Source: Atriophallophorus winterbourni (lineage: Eukaryota > Platyhelminthes > Trematoda > Plagiorchiida > Microphallidae). Taken from it: a stretch of 64,000 nucleotides of DNA. The translations under genes and the position numbers were made by a program. The DNA is taken from NCBI GenBank assembly GCA_013407085.1, contig JACCGJ010019062.1:1-64000 (forward strand), in the 5' to 3' direction. The notes beneath the pieces were generated by a model. The model did not search any database. It saw nothing but the letters and a program-made list of their open reading frames with translations, and was not told where the DNA came from. Below are positions 32,901 to 44,379 of the stretch, piece after piece (the stretch's first letter is position 1; the number at the start of each line of letters is the position of its first letter).

Positions 32901-35900
32901 GAAAGACTCCCTATGTAAATCATGGAGCAGTTTACACCAATTTTATTTTAATAAAATGATATCACAGCGATATACAGTTTTCGATAATATTCGTTGTAAA
33001 ACGTGTCTCGCATGATGAATGGATTGACAGCTTACGGAACCATGTCAACTCATGAACGCAATTCATGTTTTCCAAAATGCAACTCATCTGCATTTCAATC
33101 TCGTATCACTTTTGCAAACTGGTTTAAATTTATCGAATTGCATTCTACATTTACACATTTAAAAAAGATAATTAAATCATAACAGGAGGTTTATTCGATT
33201 TGAAATTTCGTAATTAGTGAAAATAAAAAAGGTACAGTCTCAATCTGCTATCAGCTTTTCGCGGAAATGCTAAATGTGCTTTGAGGAAGTGTGACATTTG
33301 TCGATTAGTATGGCGCACAAATCGTTCCAATTATGATGTTTTCCAATAAAATAACATAAAATAAAATAAATAAATAAAAATAAAATAAAAAAACTATAAC
33401 TTCAACCGAATAGGATCAAATTTTATAAGATCAGTGCTTATTAGGAAGCTGTCACCCGTTTTATTTTACAAACGATACAATTGATTACTTAAAAGGTTTT
33501 ATACTATGAAAATGACACCAAATGAATAGTTGTATGCATCATTACACTTCCAAATCAAAAATAAGAGGGATAGAAATTTCACGAGAGGATTCCAAGCTTA
33601 TTTCACTACAATATCTATACATGATATCACTTTCTATGAGCATTCGATGCAACACATCAATTGCTGAGGTTTTGCTTCACCCAAACTACAAGACGATTCA
33701 CGAAATGGAACAAATTCTCGGCAAGAAATGCGTTACACTATTACGCTGCTCTGATCTCCATTAAATTCAAAACGAACGAGAGATTCTGGAGCTACTATGA
33801 TTTGAAAGATGAAGTTGGCACGCCGTCATTCGTAACTTATTTAATATTAGTCATGTTGAATTGATTTGCTAACGATAAATAGCTGTACGCGAAAACACGC
33901 TTCAGTATGATTGTCATTTTATTTGTACGAACCTGAAATCATCACAACAAATCAGGTTTTGGTAGCTTAAGGCAGTCCGGCACTCCGGCTGCCACTGGCT
34001 TGTGATATATAGGATATGTATAGATAATAACCTAGATATATTTGTACCCCAAAAATACTGTTTTATTATATTTTTGATGGCAAGGTTGTTGTTGTTGGCT
34101 TCTTTCGATCGATGTCGGCCATAGATGTACATCACATGTGCACGATATTTCATGCTCCACATCTCTCCGAATGACTAAACAGTCCGAATAGAAAAGAACA
34201 ATTTATCACGCAGCGCTCGCTGCGATAGGCATTACTCGATCGATCGGCGTTTGTTGCACGCCGACACGTGATCTGCGTTCACAAGCCAAGAGATTTATCA
34301 GCTCCTACCCAGTTTGCTGACAATACAAGATAGATATCAAAGAACAAGTTAATGTTCATAGACTTCGTTGGTTCTGTCACATATTGCAAATAGAATATCA
34401 TCGTTTCCCTAACGCGAGTTTCTTAGCTAATTATAATTCGGAATGGCGTCGTTATAAGGATGGTCAGACGTTGACTGGGCTAAAACAAATGAAGGCATTT
34501 GATTGTTAAATTGGATGCAATTGGTGCGTTTTCTGCTAATTTGAGGTCAATGATCACACACTTCGCGGTGACTTCTTATCCATAGTGACGCGGCTCAAAA
34601 CGTTTTCAGTTGGCGGTCTTGTTGTAGACATATTCTTGATCAATCTTGTATGTTGTCAAGTAGTTAGAAGAGTTTGTTATGATACGTAAATGTGAAAGCC
34701 GTGAGAATGCTGTCATTCTTACGTCACTCTTCTTGTTTACAACACTTGCATGAACGCATGTTTGATTAGAGGTGCAGACACCTCATCCAAGTTTTTTTGC
34801 CTCATATTTAATAGGTTCAATTGCTTTTTAGGTCCAATCCTTCTCCATCTTTGTAAAATGTTTAACATGTCGTAGTTGTAAAACATTCAGGCACCCTGGA
34901 TATACCACCGATGTAATGCTGTCCATGAAAATGATAATAATATTACCATCCGACGCATAGGTGCAATACATGGTTACATAAATTTAGAAAAATATCAAAT
35001 TAATTGCATGTTCGAATTTTAATATTTTATGGTTGACACTATTCTGAAATAATTGGATTTTTAGCCCATAGATTATATTGAATAAAACCCTATGGATTTT
35101 ATCGTACTAAATCTTAATAAAATCAATCAAACGTTTCCAGCGCATGCGGATCTTTATCCTACTGTCTGTACCTAATGGGTGCAAACAGCATGAAACCGGT
35201 CGCGAGGTGCGTGTGATAGAAATGCATGCAAATGAGCTTTTTCGTTTCCAGAACTAGTTTTCGTGAATATGACCTGAATGCTTTTTCATATATTTATGCC
35301 GTTTTGTAAGAGATTAGAAAATTAATTGAATGCATGTAAACATACCTTCAACCTCGTCCATCAAAGAAGACGAAGTGCTCGGACGCTGTTCGATATTGAT
35401 AGTCTCATGTAATTCACTAATAGGTAAACTGCATTGCGTTGTATTAGATGTTGATTGGTGCTTTGCGGTTCGCGGACGTATTCCTTGTCCGCATCGGCCT
35501 GGTTGGATTGTAGACTGTTTAATTGGAGCGAATAGATCGTCGCCAATCTTCGAGTTCCGCTCAACGCTAGTAACACTCTCATAGAAAGAATAAAAAAATG
35601 TTTACGAGTTCCAGCGCAAAACCGAAAATCTTTATTGCACAGTAAACTTACATTTTTTAAAGCAACCAAACCGATTTCTTGGAGAACATTGTTGATATAA
35701 TCCCAGTCATGCTCAAAGTGCGTTATATCGTATTCTGTTGATTTTGTCGGGGTGAGCGATTTGCCAACAGCAACATCATCGAGAATTTTCAGCTGAGGTA
35801 ATGTTTTGCTAACGTATTTTCGATAAGCCTGACAACGTAAATAATTGAATTTTCTTACTTTCGACGCTCCGAAGTAATCAGTTAAAGGATTACCATATAA

Positions 35901-36462
35901 ACATAATGACGATAGTCTTCCGCAAGTTTTTAGATATGTAATAGTTTTCTTATCTTTGATACGGTTGCTGGCATAATTATAATTAATGGTAAATTACTCA
36001 CCTTTCTAAATCGAAAATTTCAATTTTCTCTAATAAGGAACAGGGACTAAGATCTTCAATTTCATTGAAAGACAAATAAGCTTCTGCGAGGCATGGCAGT
36101 GATGATATTCCATCCAGTTTCGTCAAACCACAACGTGACATCGATAAAATGTGTAGTTTAGACAATGAACTACCGAGATCTCTATGGGAAAATATTGAAG
36201 ATTACAATAATCTCACCTAATTGCAGGAACTAAACTGTTAAATAGTTTCAAATGACGCAAGTTTGGTAAATGACCACCTATATCAACAGCTGAATATTTC
36301 GTAACATCAATGCTGAATTCAATGGCTCGAACGGACGTTAAATCATCACACTTAGATATCCGTCTCTAAATATATGTTTCAGATACATAATGAACTTACA
36401 AGTGTTTTATCATCTAAGAACACTTCTACAAGCTGATCAGACGAATTATCAACTTTTGACAT
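25921..36462 (-). CDS. LRRC56: LRRC56 homologue (leucine-rich repeat protein 56), nine coding exons
   Basis: Exons on the minus strand: 36462-36400, 36365-36217, 36181-36002, 35967-35859, 35828-35652, 35577-35346, 29176-28822 (29281 is an alternative start), 27313-27016 and 26118-25921. All have GT...AG borders and compatible phases, giving about 586 residues. Motifs match LRRC56 in order: QLVEVFL, GGHLPNLRHLKL, DLGSSL, SRCGLTKLDGISSLPCL, FNEIEDLSPCSLLEKIEI, then YLKTCGRLSSLCLYGNPL and LPQLKILDDV; further on, LTTGQVICG matches the conserved C-terminal block. The last three exons are Ser- and Pro-rich and otherwise family-specific. LRRC56 is known to be needed for dynein-arm transport in motile cilia, so a role in flame cells, sperm or larval cilia is expected. 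The frame stays open upstream of the Met, so a further 5' exon is possible. Exon starts 7 and 8 are the least certain. Confidence 0.88.
26840..26885 (+). ncRNA. Decayed hammerhead motif, class 1, in LRRC56 intron 8
   Basis: Retains ACAAACAGCACAAAACCGGTC and GTGGGG, but CTGATGAG has become CTGTCCTTA. Inactive relic of the repeat seen at 18143-18183, antisense to LRRC56. Confidence 0.55.
27502..27722. repeat. Near-perfect palindrome with arms of about 110 bp, LRRC56 intron 7
   Basis: Centre AAGGC/GCCTT at 27611/27612. Left arm 27502-27611 and right arm 27612-27722 differ at a few positions and by small indels only (for example GGGTTCGTACAACGAACC in both arms). The right arm continues directly into the hammerhead-bearing repeat at 27725-27830. 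Folded RNA would make a long hairpin. Confidence 0.92.
27762..27803 (+). ncRNA. Hammerhead ribozyme motif, class 1, in LRRC56 intron 7
   Basis: Stem I CTCCAC (27762-27767) pairs perfectly with GTGGAG (27798-27803). Core CTGATGA is 27768-27774, GAAA is 27788-27791, stem III is palindromic ACCGGT, and cleavage is expected after A27797. Stem II (CAGC-AAACA-GCCA) keeps only two good pairs, so activity is uncertain. The motif is antisense to LRRC56 and would not be present in its pre-mRNA. Confidence 0.78.
29862..29950. repeat. ATT microsatellite, LRRC56 intron 6
   Basis: About 89 bp of uninterrupted TTA/ATT units. ATT tails end at least one LINE family here (57352-57383), but no LINE 3' end is recognisable next to this run. 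The long Ile, Asn and Leu open frames across it are artefacts. Confidence 0.95.
30392..30985 (-). pseudogene. Zinc-finger RTE 3' end in LRRC56 intron 6
   Basis: Minus-strand coding from the post-RT block (VRHILNISWMNRVTKAEV, LRQRRLRWLGHVYKM) through KALGIDPASWEELALDRS to the zinc finger (CNCCGRDC ... LFSHSKSC), then a 3' UTR with GTCGACGCCGACCGAAGGAG and a CAACAACAAAAACAA tail. One or two frame shifts. Same strand as LRRC56, so it is transcribed within the intron. Confidence 0.87.
31190..31216 (-). ncRNA. Hammerhead motif fragment, class 1, LRRC56 intron 6
   Basis: Minus strand carries CTCCACCTGATGACGGCAAAC but lacks the GAAACCGGTA and closing stem I strand, which appear deleted. It faces the copy at 31420-31460 head to head. 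Confidence 0.6.
31420..31460 (+). ncRNA. Hammerhead motif, class 1, mutated, LRRC56 intron 6
   Basis: TCCAC pairs with GTGGA (stem I), but the core reads CTGATGG and GAAACCGG has become AAAAAATAG. Inactive. Shares about 80 bp of upstream sequence (TTCAAGGCTCACTGAACC) with the copy at 27762-27803. Confidence 0.65.
31500..34080. other. AT-rich part of LRRC56 intron 6
   Basis: No repeat family recognised apart from a simple AAAAT-rich run at about 33345-33395. Confidence 0.45.
34085..34330 (-). pseudogene. Zinc-finger RTE 3' end, LRRC56 intron 6
   Basis: Minus strand: remnant of the zinc-finger end and of its 3' UTR, finishing in (AAC)n at about 34085-34097. Nucleotide match to 30392-30620; coding frame ruined. 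Confidence 0.75.
34330..34520 (+). pseudogene. RTE-like C-terminal scrap on the opposite strand
   Basis: Plus-strand translation RLRWFCHILQIEYHRFP ... EWRRYKDGQTLTGLKQMK resembles the conserved post-RT block RLRWLGHVLRM / W-K-RGGQ-TW of RTE elements. It abuts the minus-strand RTE 3' end. Confidence 0.55.
35160..35210 (+). ncRNA. Hammerhead motif, class 1, core mutated, LRRC56 intron 6
   Basis: Has stem II TGC-AAACA-GCA, intact GAAA and ACCGGTC, but CTGATGAG reads CTAATGGG. Predicted inactive. Flanks (GGATC upstream, GTGCGTGTGATAGAAATGCA downstream) match other class 1 copies. Confidence 0.65.
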
Positions 36463-37379
36463 AGGTATTAACGAAAGGTTATTGCAATTATCATGACTAA
36501 GGTGAATTATCGTATGAACACCACATACTCGGGACAAAGGATGCTGTTTCTCACATTACCATTCATGTGCTCAAACCTTTCTACATCTTTACGGAATCAA
36601 TTATAGTGCATCATATAGATGAAAAACAGTAACGACAAATTTAAATTTGCGCTATTATAATGCCTCGGACAAAAACGAAAAATAGCTTATTTCAACATAT
36701 GCGTTCACCGCACATAATCCACTGTATGTTCGTTTTTTATAAATTATATCGAATTATCCGGCTATTTCAGAATATTGATTTGTATGTGATATGTTTTATA
36801 ATTACACGGTTCCCAATCGTTTTTAATTTTTATCTACTTTATTTACAACTCAAAGTGGACTCTGAAGCATATTCAGTGAAGTATGTAGCAGCGGAACTAT
36901 TACAGATTAAGTTGCTGTGGAAAAACTGAATGTTTACTTTGAAAATCGTCAGTGATTTTCGATCAAGTTAGTAAGAAACTTGTATTGGCAGCTTTATCTT
37001 AGTACACACATCGTTCTCACTAGCGCTTCACAAATTAATTTAAGGCTGTTATGGCATGGATTGTAGAAATTGTGTAAAAAGCCCCGAAATAGTGGTAAAG
37101 TGATGAACAAAATACACATCGGTCGCTTGAAAGGAAACCTCTCCGTGATCCTTCGGTAAAAAGAGGAAGAAGAGGTAAATGTCTTCATTGTCGTACGCGA
37201 ATTTTTAGCGATAAGATTATTTTCACCGAAAATTCGGAAGCAGATAACGAAGAACTCTTGTTATCAGATTTCAAATTGTCGGATGCGCATTTAACTCATG
37301 AACAGCCAATGATTGATTAACCATGTTTCGAGCCAGTTAAGAGGATTTCTGATGCATAATTTCGATGACCTTGATATTA
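36463..37379. other. Upstream region of LRRC56
   Basis: The LRRC56 reading frame stays open for roughly 28 codons upstream of the Met (to about 36545). No promoter motif is clear. Small frames at 36660-36929 and 36994-37188 show no domain. Confidence 0.4.
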
Positions 37380-37560
37380 ATGTACATCATAAGCACATGA
37401 TGATCTTATGGTCGAGAGTTTTTGGAATGACTGAACAAAACGATTCTGGAGGAACAAAGTCTCTCACAGCGTTCACCTTAATAGGTAATAGTCAGACAAT
37501 CGATGTCAACTGCACGCGGACAGTGTGATCTTTTTGTAGCAGATGTGAGCAGTATAGGCT
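37380..37560 (-). pseudogene. Zinc-finger RTE 3' scrap
   Basis: Nucleotide similarity to 30455-30620 (GACT(A)AAC, GATTC-GGAGGAACAA, CTCTC-CGCAG, TGCACGC-GA). Badly decayed; no intact tail. Confidence 0.65.
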
Positions 37561-37924
37561 ACTCTCCAGCTTACAGACACCAATTCACAGTGTTCAGCAT
37601 CGGACAACGTTCGACACATAGACAAATTTCAAAGACTTCTGGAACGCAATTGTCAGAAAGATTAAGCCATCTATGCTAAAGTGAAAAGCATTATGGCGTT
37701 CGAGTAGACTTATAGAGAAGCCTATAAGATCAAACATTTTAAAAAGAAATTGTTCGCTGACGGTCGAATGTATTCTTTAGATAGATAAAAACTGCGTTTC
37801 ATCGCATAACCTGATGTCGGTAATTTTCAAAATAGTAATAATAAATATTAATAATGGGAATAATAATAATTTCGTCCTCGGAATATATAAATATATATAT
37901 ATATATAAATAAATATATATATAA

Positions 37925-37955
<31 letters not shown>

Positions 37956-40149
37956 ATTGTAAATTCGTGATGTTTTGATGCTAATAAAATTTGTGGTTCA
38001 TCTCATATTTTATTTGTTCCGCGTATCTTGTAGGTGAAATCAGTATGTTCGCTTTATTTTGCTAAGGATAATAAAAAATAAATAATTCAATTTTTGGATT
38101 TGGAATGCATGGAAGGTCTAATCAATAAAAACGAAATGATGGACAATAAAATTGAAATAAATAAAATCATATTATTATTTTAGATTATTTTTAAATTATA
38201 TTATTATTTTTTAGCATAATTATGCACCGGAATCCTACGTTTGTTTAATAATATAGATTATCCTAATAGTACCTAATGCTTGCAGAGATTCAGGGAGTAA
38301 TCTGTTATTAAATATGTTAGATCACTTGCATTGCGAAAAGAATCTAAAAAAACTTTTCTTACGAGTAGACAATTTCCACGAATAATGTTCGTCGTACTTG
38401 AGCAAATAACTTTGTTGCAAAATATTCGAAGCTTTCGGTTGTGATTGTTCCACGTTTATCAGTCTTTTTGATTAATTATGTGTTTCGTTTGGGATTAACG
38501 AAGGAAATTAATTCCACCAGGTTAAATTCTTCTGCGGGCCACTTTTGTATCAGTAGGTGGAAATGAATTATCGAAACCAAATGAGTGATACTATTCTAGC
38601 TGTGAAACTCAATTTATTATTATTACCAGGGTTTGCCATCATTATATCGTTTATCAGGTAAAATATACAGTTAAGGATCAGAAATGTTTTTTTAGGAATG
38701 AAACAATTCCAGATGGGCTCTGAATTCGTGCAAATTAGATGTAAATTTTATCCTTTCTGGAAAAAGATTTCATTCTTTATCATACATTTTCAAATAGAGG
38801 TATTTCCATAGTTTATTCACAATCTCGTTAATTGCACTATGTACATTCGCTTTCTTAAATTATAACTAAAAGCTGACCGGAATCAAAGAGTTCGGTTTGT
38901 CTATGTTATCTTATCTTTGCTACTAAGCCAGCTTTAAATATAAAAATGATATTCTATAAAAATGAATAATTTGCAATATATGGTTTTATCAAAGAACGCT
39001 GTAATTTTTCAAAACAATGATAATAGTTAATTCTGGTAAATATTAAAAAATTCAAAATATGTAATGTACAGTGTTTATATAGTTCGAACGTACAATATGG
39101 CCGAAGAATAGACTTATGAATCATATTAAAATTCTGCTTTGATTTAGAGATCACTAGGTGTATATGCTCATAGAACATGAGGGATTTGGAATACCTATGC
39201 TTCAGATCACATATGTAACTAGTCATTTGAATTGGTATACTATTCGAAAGATTCAATCTAAATGTTATCATAAATCTGAAAATCTAGGATTAGGATTTTT
39301 CGATGAAGAATCAGTGGCCAATTACATTACTTCTTTCATATAATGCAGATAAATCATTGCTCGAAATAATCATTCTCATTCTTCAAAACCGGTGTCTGTT
39401 GCGAACACATTTAAAAAAATTTAATTTTTAAAATTCATAGCTGGAGTCCCGTTAGGCAGTCCGAAGTTGTATTCAACTTCGTCATGCCAACTCCCGCGAC
39501 GGCATCGTTGTTCAAACGCATCAGCCTAGCTGTTTCTTCGGTTCAGGTGGTGCCGTGGAAGGAAAGCATTGGCTGCGTCGGCAAAAACTATTTCTCCATA
39601 TTGAACTGCTCTGGCGTACATCTTGTAAGAGACATGTTAAGTGTTATGTAGCTTCGAAATTCTTCATTTTCCTTTCTAATTTCTACTTTTATAAAATACT
39701 GATTTTTGTGACTTGAATTTGGTTTTGTTATTATTTCTTTATAATTAAGATGTTAAACCTTGCTTTTTGTAATTGTCTTATTGTAAATATTCTTTTCACA
39801 CATTTGGTGAACCCTTTGTTTTAATTCATTGTTTATACCATTGTCGTTCATTGTTGTTGAATTTGGTTGCCATTTTGGGCACTTGGAATTTGACACCAAT
39901 TTGGGTGTCTAGTATTTGATAGACATTTTAGACGGTAATTTTATCCCTTGGCATTTATAATTTGGCAGTCTATCTTGTCAGCATTGGCTTAATTTATTGT
40001 TGTCATTCGCACAACAAGGTACAGTGGAGGTTTGTCCATTGTTGTCATCTATTAATCTTGTTAATAGAACCGTAGTAAACTCGAGAGTTTGTTTTGATTT
40101 GTCGAACTAAGGTACGCGTGGTCTACGCGTTAACCAACGACTTTAGTCG
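37561..40149. other. AT-rich spacer
   Basis: Contains a complex TA/AAATA repeat at about 37887-37957. No genes recognised; see the rejected LTR candidate near 39633-39815. Confidence 0.45.
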
Positions 40150-41600
40150 ATACAAATCTTAACACACTAATAAAAATTACTCTGTATTCAGTTCCACATC
40201 CCTCTTGGGCCACGGAGACCATGACTGCACACCGTATTCCATGACTGGTCTCAAGTATGTATTCATAATCCTTGGGAATATCTTGAGCGAAAATTTCCCA
40301 AATACACGTTTGAGTAGATTTAGAACACGAATTGCTTTTTTAAAGGCACTGTTAGTTTGAAGTGATGTTTTTAAACTGGAGCATATCCAGACACCCAAAT
40401 CTTTTTCTTCCCTGCAATTTTCAAGGACATGCGAATCTATGTGATATGTGAACTCTACTCGATTCCCCACATTCATGATCCTGCATTTGTTGAAGTTGAA
40501 CGGCAGTTTGTTCTTCAACGACCAGCTGTGAAGCGTATCAAGATCCTTTTGTAATAGCATACAGTCTTCTGGACTACGAATGCTGCGCCAAATCTTCATG
40601 TCGTCCGCAAATCACGAAATGTTACATCTAACAATTTCCGGTATTTCATTGACATAAACCAGAAAGAGGATCGGACCAAGGACTGAGCCTTAGGGAACTC
40701 CGCTATTTGCTGCAATTGGTTTCGATAATGCACCATCAACAAGTACCTGGTTAGTGCGTTTTGTTAGGAAGTCATTTAGCCAATTCAGCAACTTTCCAGT
40801 GATACCAAGCCTTTCAAGCTTCTGCAGTAGTAGGGAATGGTCAACACGATCGAATTCTTTTGAAATATCTAAGTAGCACGCGTGTATTAAATAAATAAAT
40901 AAATTTATTCTTGGAAATCCAAGGCATGTTAAACATGATCAATACTTGTCCTTTATCTACCGATTTGTCCAATCATCTAGCGTTACCAGTAAATAAGACA
41001 AAAAGAAATAATTTCGTCTGAATCCATGCTGGTTCCTCGAAAGCAACTGATTATACTCGAAATGTTTTATTAGATCGTCAACAATGAGTCGCTCAAATAA
41101 TTTTGAAATCACTGGTAACAGAGTAACGGGTCGGTAATTGGAAACATCGGAGCGATTTGCACCTTTGTAAATTTGAGAAATTTTGCCTCGTTTTCAATCT
41201 GTAGGAATCACTCCGCTTGCCAGTGTTTGCTCGAACAAATAAGTGAGTGGTTTGTATAGCAAACTCGCAAATTGCTTCAATATTTTCGGGGTTATTCCGT
41301 CGGCCCCAGAAGACTTTCCGGTTTTACGAATAAATAAACCTTGGAGGACGCGTTTCTCAGTGACACTTATTTCACTTAGGGCAATCGTGTTTGAAATTGT
41401 TGGATTTAGGCTGCTTATTGTATGTTCTATCGGGTTGAATACCGATGAATAAAACGTGGCTGAGGCATCAGCAGTTTCTGCTGCAGTTGTTATTGGTCCA
41501 GCTGATGTGTTCACGGACGCTACTCCAGATTTCACCTCAGCTTGATCGTTAACCATACTATATATCACTTGATATCACTTCTTGGAAGCACAACTTGCCT
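40150..41600 (-). pseudogene. CR1-like LINE (family B), RT region, interrupted
   Basis: Minus-strand segments include NTSAGPITTAAETADASATF (upstream linker), RKTGKSSGADGITPKILK near 41300, FADDMK near 40595 and the C-terminal EKDLGVWICSSL, MNTYLRPVMEYGVQSWSPW near 40220. Frames are broken, and about 75 bp of another LINE's 3' end (40890-40965) are inserted in the RT. The same family is at 22190-23330. Catalytic FADD is preserved, but the copy is dead. Confidence 0.87.
40890..40965 (-). repeat. LINE family C 3' end inserted inside a family B RT
   Basis: Minus strand ends with TTGATCATGTTTAACATGCC, TTGGATTTCCAAG and an AATAAATTTATTTATTTATT tail. It shares the CCTTGG...CCAAG hairpin of the tails at 51963-52000 and 57320-57385. 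A very short, 5'-truncated insertion. Confidence 0.7.
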
Positions 41601-41689
41601 TGAATAACAAATTTGAGGATGTTTTTAAAATGCTCGATCTGATAAGCTGCCCCAATACTGCTCAAACACATTATTTCGTTCCACGCAGG

Positions 41690-42905
41690 CATGAAGGCGT
41701 CAGTGCATTTTAACAGTTTCAGTTCAGAAGCCTTTGAAATTCACCATGTCGTCAAACAATGGTGTTTTCTTGCTGTGACGTTGTTCCGCAATTTCTTTGC
41801 TCTGCTTCTAAAGAACGCATTCAGAATGAGAACAGAACGCATTTACCTACGCAAGCGAAGTGATGGCAAGCTTCTCAATTTGAGCGGATTTAGAGCACAA
41901 ACCAAGGCGAGGGATGCGCTACTACGTTACCTGCAGTTTTTTTGAAGATGCAGCTTTCATTGCTCAAGAGAACCTACAATCGCTAATGCACTGTTTTTCG
42001 TCCGCATGCAAAGACTATGGACTAACAATAGCATTTGCAAGACCACAGTTCTTGGTCAAGGGATTGTATCGCCTCTAATCATCACTTTTGTAAACTGTCG
42101 GCTTAAACCACTACATCAATTTACATATCTTGGTCCAACCATTGTGGATGATATATCGCTAGACACGGAGATTGATAAGCGAATTGACAGAGCAGCTGTC
42201 ATGTTCTCCTTATTGAACTATCGTGTTTGGCTACCTAAAGTTGACTGTGAGTATAAAGATGATGGAATACAGCGTTTGCGTACTAAATGCTTTGCTGCAT
42301 GGCAGTGAAACCTGGACCAGCCACGCTAGACACTAACGGAAGCTGAATACTTTCCATCTACGAAGCATCCGTCGTATCTTGTCCATCTCGTGGATGGACA
42401 GAGTGACTAATTCTTTAATGCATTCAAAAGCTAGTTTACAGAGCATGAATGCCCTACTACGACAATGTCGCTCGCAGTGGCTTATACACGTCAACAGAAT
42501 TTAAAAAAATTGTATTCCGGATCATGTACTCTATGGTAAGTTGCAATCAGAAAGTCGAAGATTGTGTAGACCGCACTTCCGGTACAAAAACCTTTTCAAA
42601 AGAGATATGAAAGCTCTTGGCATTGACCATGCGTAATGAGAAGAACTTGCTCTTGACCGCTCACTTTGGAGGCATTGTGTAAAGCGTCGTCTGCAAGCTG
42701 GTGTGGCCGATGAACGCAGACCACGTTGATGCGTGTAACTGACGCTCAACAACCGAGTTCTGCTTATCGTTGCAAGCGCTGCAGGAGAGATTTCTATTCC
42801 CGACTAAAACATTTTAGCCATTCGAAAACCTGTTGAACATTACAATTCTTTGGATTTTGATGTACATTCATGGTCGACATCGACCAAGTAAGGCGAACAA
42901 CAAGT
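41690..42905 (+). pseudogene. Zinc-finger RTE LINE, RT to 3' end, decayed
   Basis: Plus strand, in order: EIHHVVKQWCFLAVTLF (RT), GIYLRKRSDGKL-like block near 41845, EDAAFIAQENLQSLMHCFSS (FADD box changed), FTYLGPTIVDDISLDTEI, then LRSIRRILSISWMDRVTN, KALGIDHA-EELALDRSLW, zinc-finger remnant and a 3' UTR with CATGGTCGACATCGACCAAG, ending with AACAACAA near 42902. It lies directly against the minus-strand LINE at 42906. Stops and indels throughout. It is the longest copy of this family in the window. Confidence 0.86.
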
Positions 42906-43691
42906 CCTTAATTTCGTTAGAGGACGCGAGTGATTTATTTTTGAGAAGGATACTACCAGGGGGTATTGAACAACGTATACCCATAAATTGCTCCGTTGGA
43001 GCTGAGAATTCTAAGTCCCATTGTGAGCTCCATTTTGAAAGGTTTGGATGATCATCGTTCAGGAAGTCTATAGCCTGTGATAACTTTATGGCGGGAATAG
43101 CCATTACAACTCCAATATCATCCGCTATGATGAAGAGCTTTGAGATTTTCACAAAGTTTTGCACATCATTAATATAAATAAAAAAAGTAGGGGATCAATT
43201 ATGATACCCTGAAAGACTGTACTTTGTACAGGTTGAGTTTGAGAGTATATGTGTTTAACGGAAACAGAGAAGGTACGATAGGAAAGATGTGAACGAACCA
43301 ATTAAATAGGGGTCCGAAAATATCAAGTGATGATAATTTTAGACGAAAAAGAGTATAAGGAACCATATCAAATGCTATGGTAATGTCTGAGAAAACGGTC
43401 AGTACAGCTAATCCTTGATCTATGGAGGGTGTTACATAGTTCAAATATTCCAGCTTACATTTAATACAAGATTCGAAAAGCAATGTTGAAATGGAAAAAA
43501 GCGTTTGTGCCCAAGCAACTATTAATGCATTCTTGATCAACTTTTTGAATAACTTATATAGAAAAGGTGTGTGGTTAATTGGGCGATAATTAGTAATGAT
43601 GTTAGAATTCGCCGTTTCAAGACGGGGTCGAATAAGAGAATGTTTCCATTTGAGAGGGAATATACCAAATTTAACAGAAAGTTCGAACAGG

Positions 43692-43759
<68 letters not shown>

Positions 43760-44350
43760 TCCGTAGTTATTTGCATGATTGCTGGAACAAAGCCTACAAT
43801 ATCAGGCTCACAAGAAGCTTAACTTTGCCGAAAAATTGTGCTAACTTCATGTAAACTAAATGGGATGGAATCAATAAACATTGTAGGAGTATTTTGATGT
43901 GGGGGTATAGGGTTTATGCTAGTATTGAATGATTAACTGAAATTGTTTACAAATAGCTTACTAATTGCTGAAGATTCTGATGTGGATGATTCCTCATCAT
44001 CATGGTATAATACAAGTGTAGAAATTTCATGTTTACTTAGATTATATGGAAATCTCGTTAGAATATTCAAAGACTAAATATTCGAAGCAATTTTCAGTAC
44101 AGCTTCATTAAAATTCATTTGTGTACCCTCAACAAGACAGTCGTATGGCTTATCGGTCTTTAATTTGCCACTCAGTGTTTCGAATCAGATTTATAACTGC
44201 TTGAAATACCTGTTTCCATTCTTCCGGAATGTAGCCTGATGCAATAGATATGTTAAATATGTTTAGCAATACAATTATAGAGCATTTGCCACCCATTCTA
44301 CGAATTCCTAGATGTATGCTCGTTATTTCAGTTATTAAAATTCATTCTGC
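42906..44350 (-). pseudogene. CR1-like LINE (family C), RT fragment, with TA microsatellite
   Basis: Minus-strand scraps match the LINE at 53340-57385: SKWSSQWDLEFSAPTEQFMG (compare SNWGAQWGLEFSAPKTHYMG), LFIIADDIGVV near 43130 (FADD box changed to IADD), and the linker near 43900-44030. A TA run at 43696-43757 breaks it. Many stops. Confidence 0.8.
43696..43757. repeat. TA microsatellite
   Basis: About 62 bp of alternating TA inside the decayed LINE. Confidence 0.95.
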
Positions 44351-44379
44351 TTGCCGACAGAAGTTTGTACCTAAACTGT

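Noticed and set aside
39633..39815. Possible LTR followed by a primer-binding site (TTTGGTGAACCC)
   Set aside because: The PBS-like motif and TG...CA ends are suggestive of a Ty3/gypsy remnant, but there is no second LTR, no inverted ends and no gag or pol nearby.
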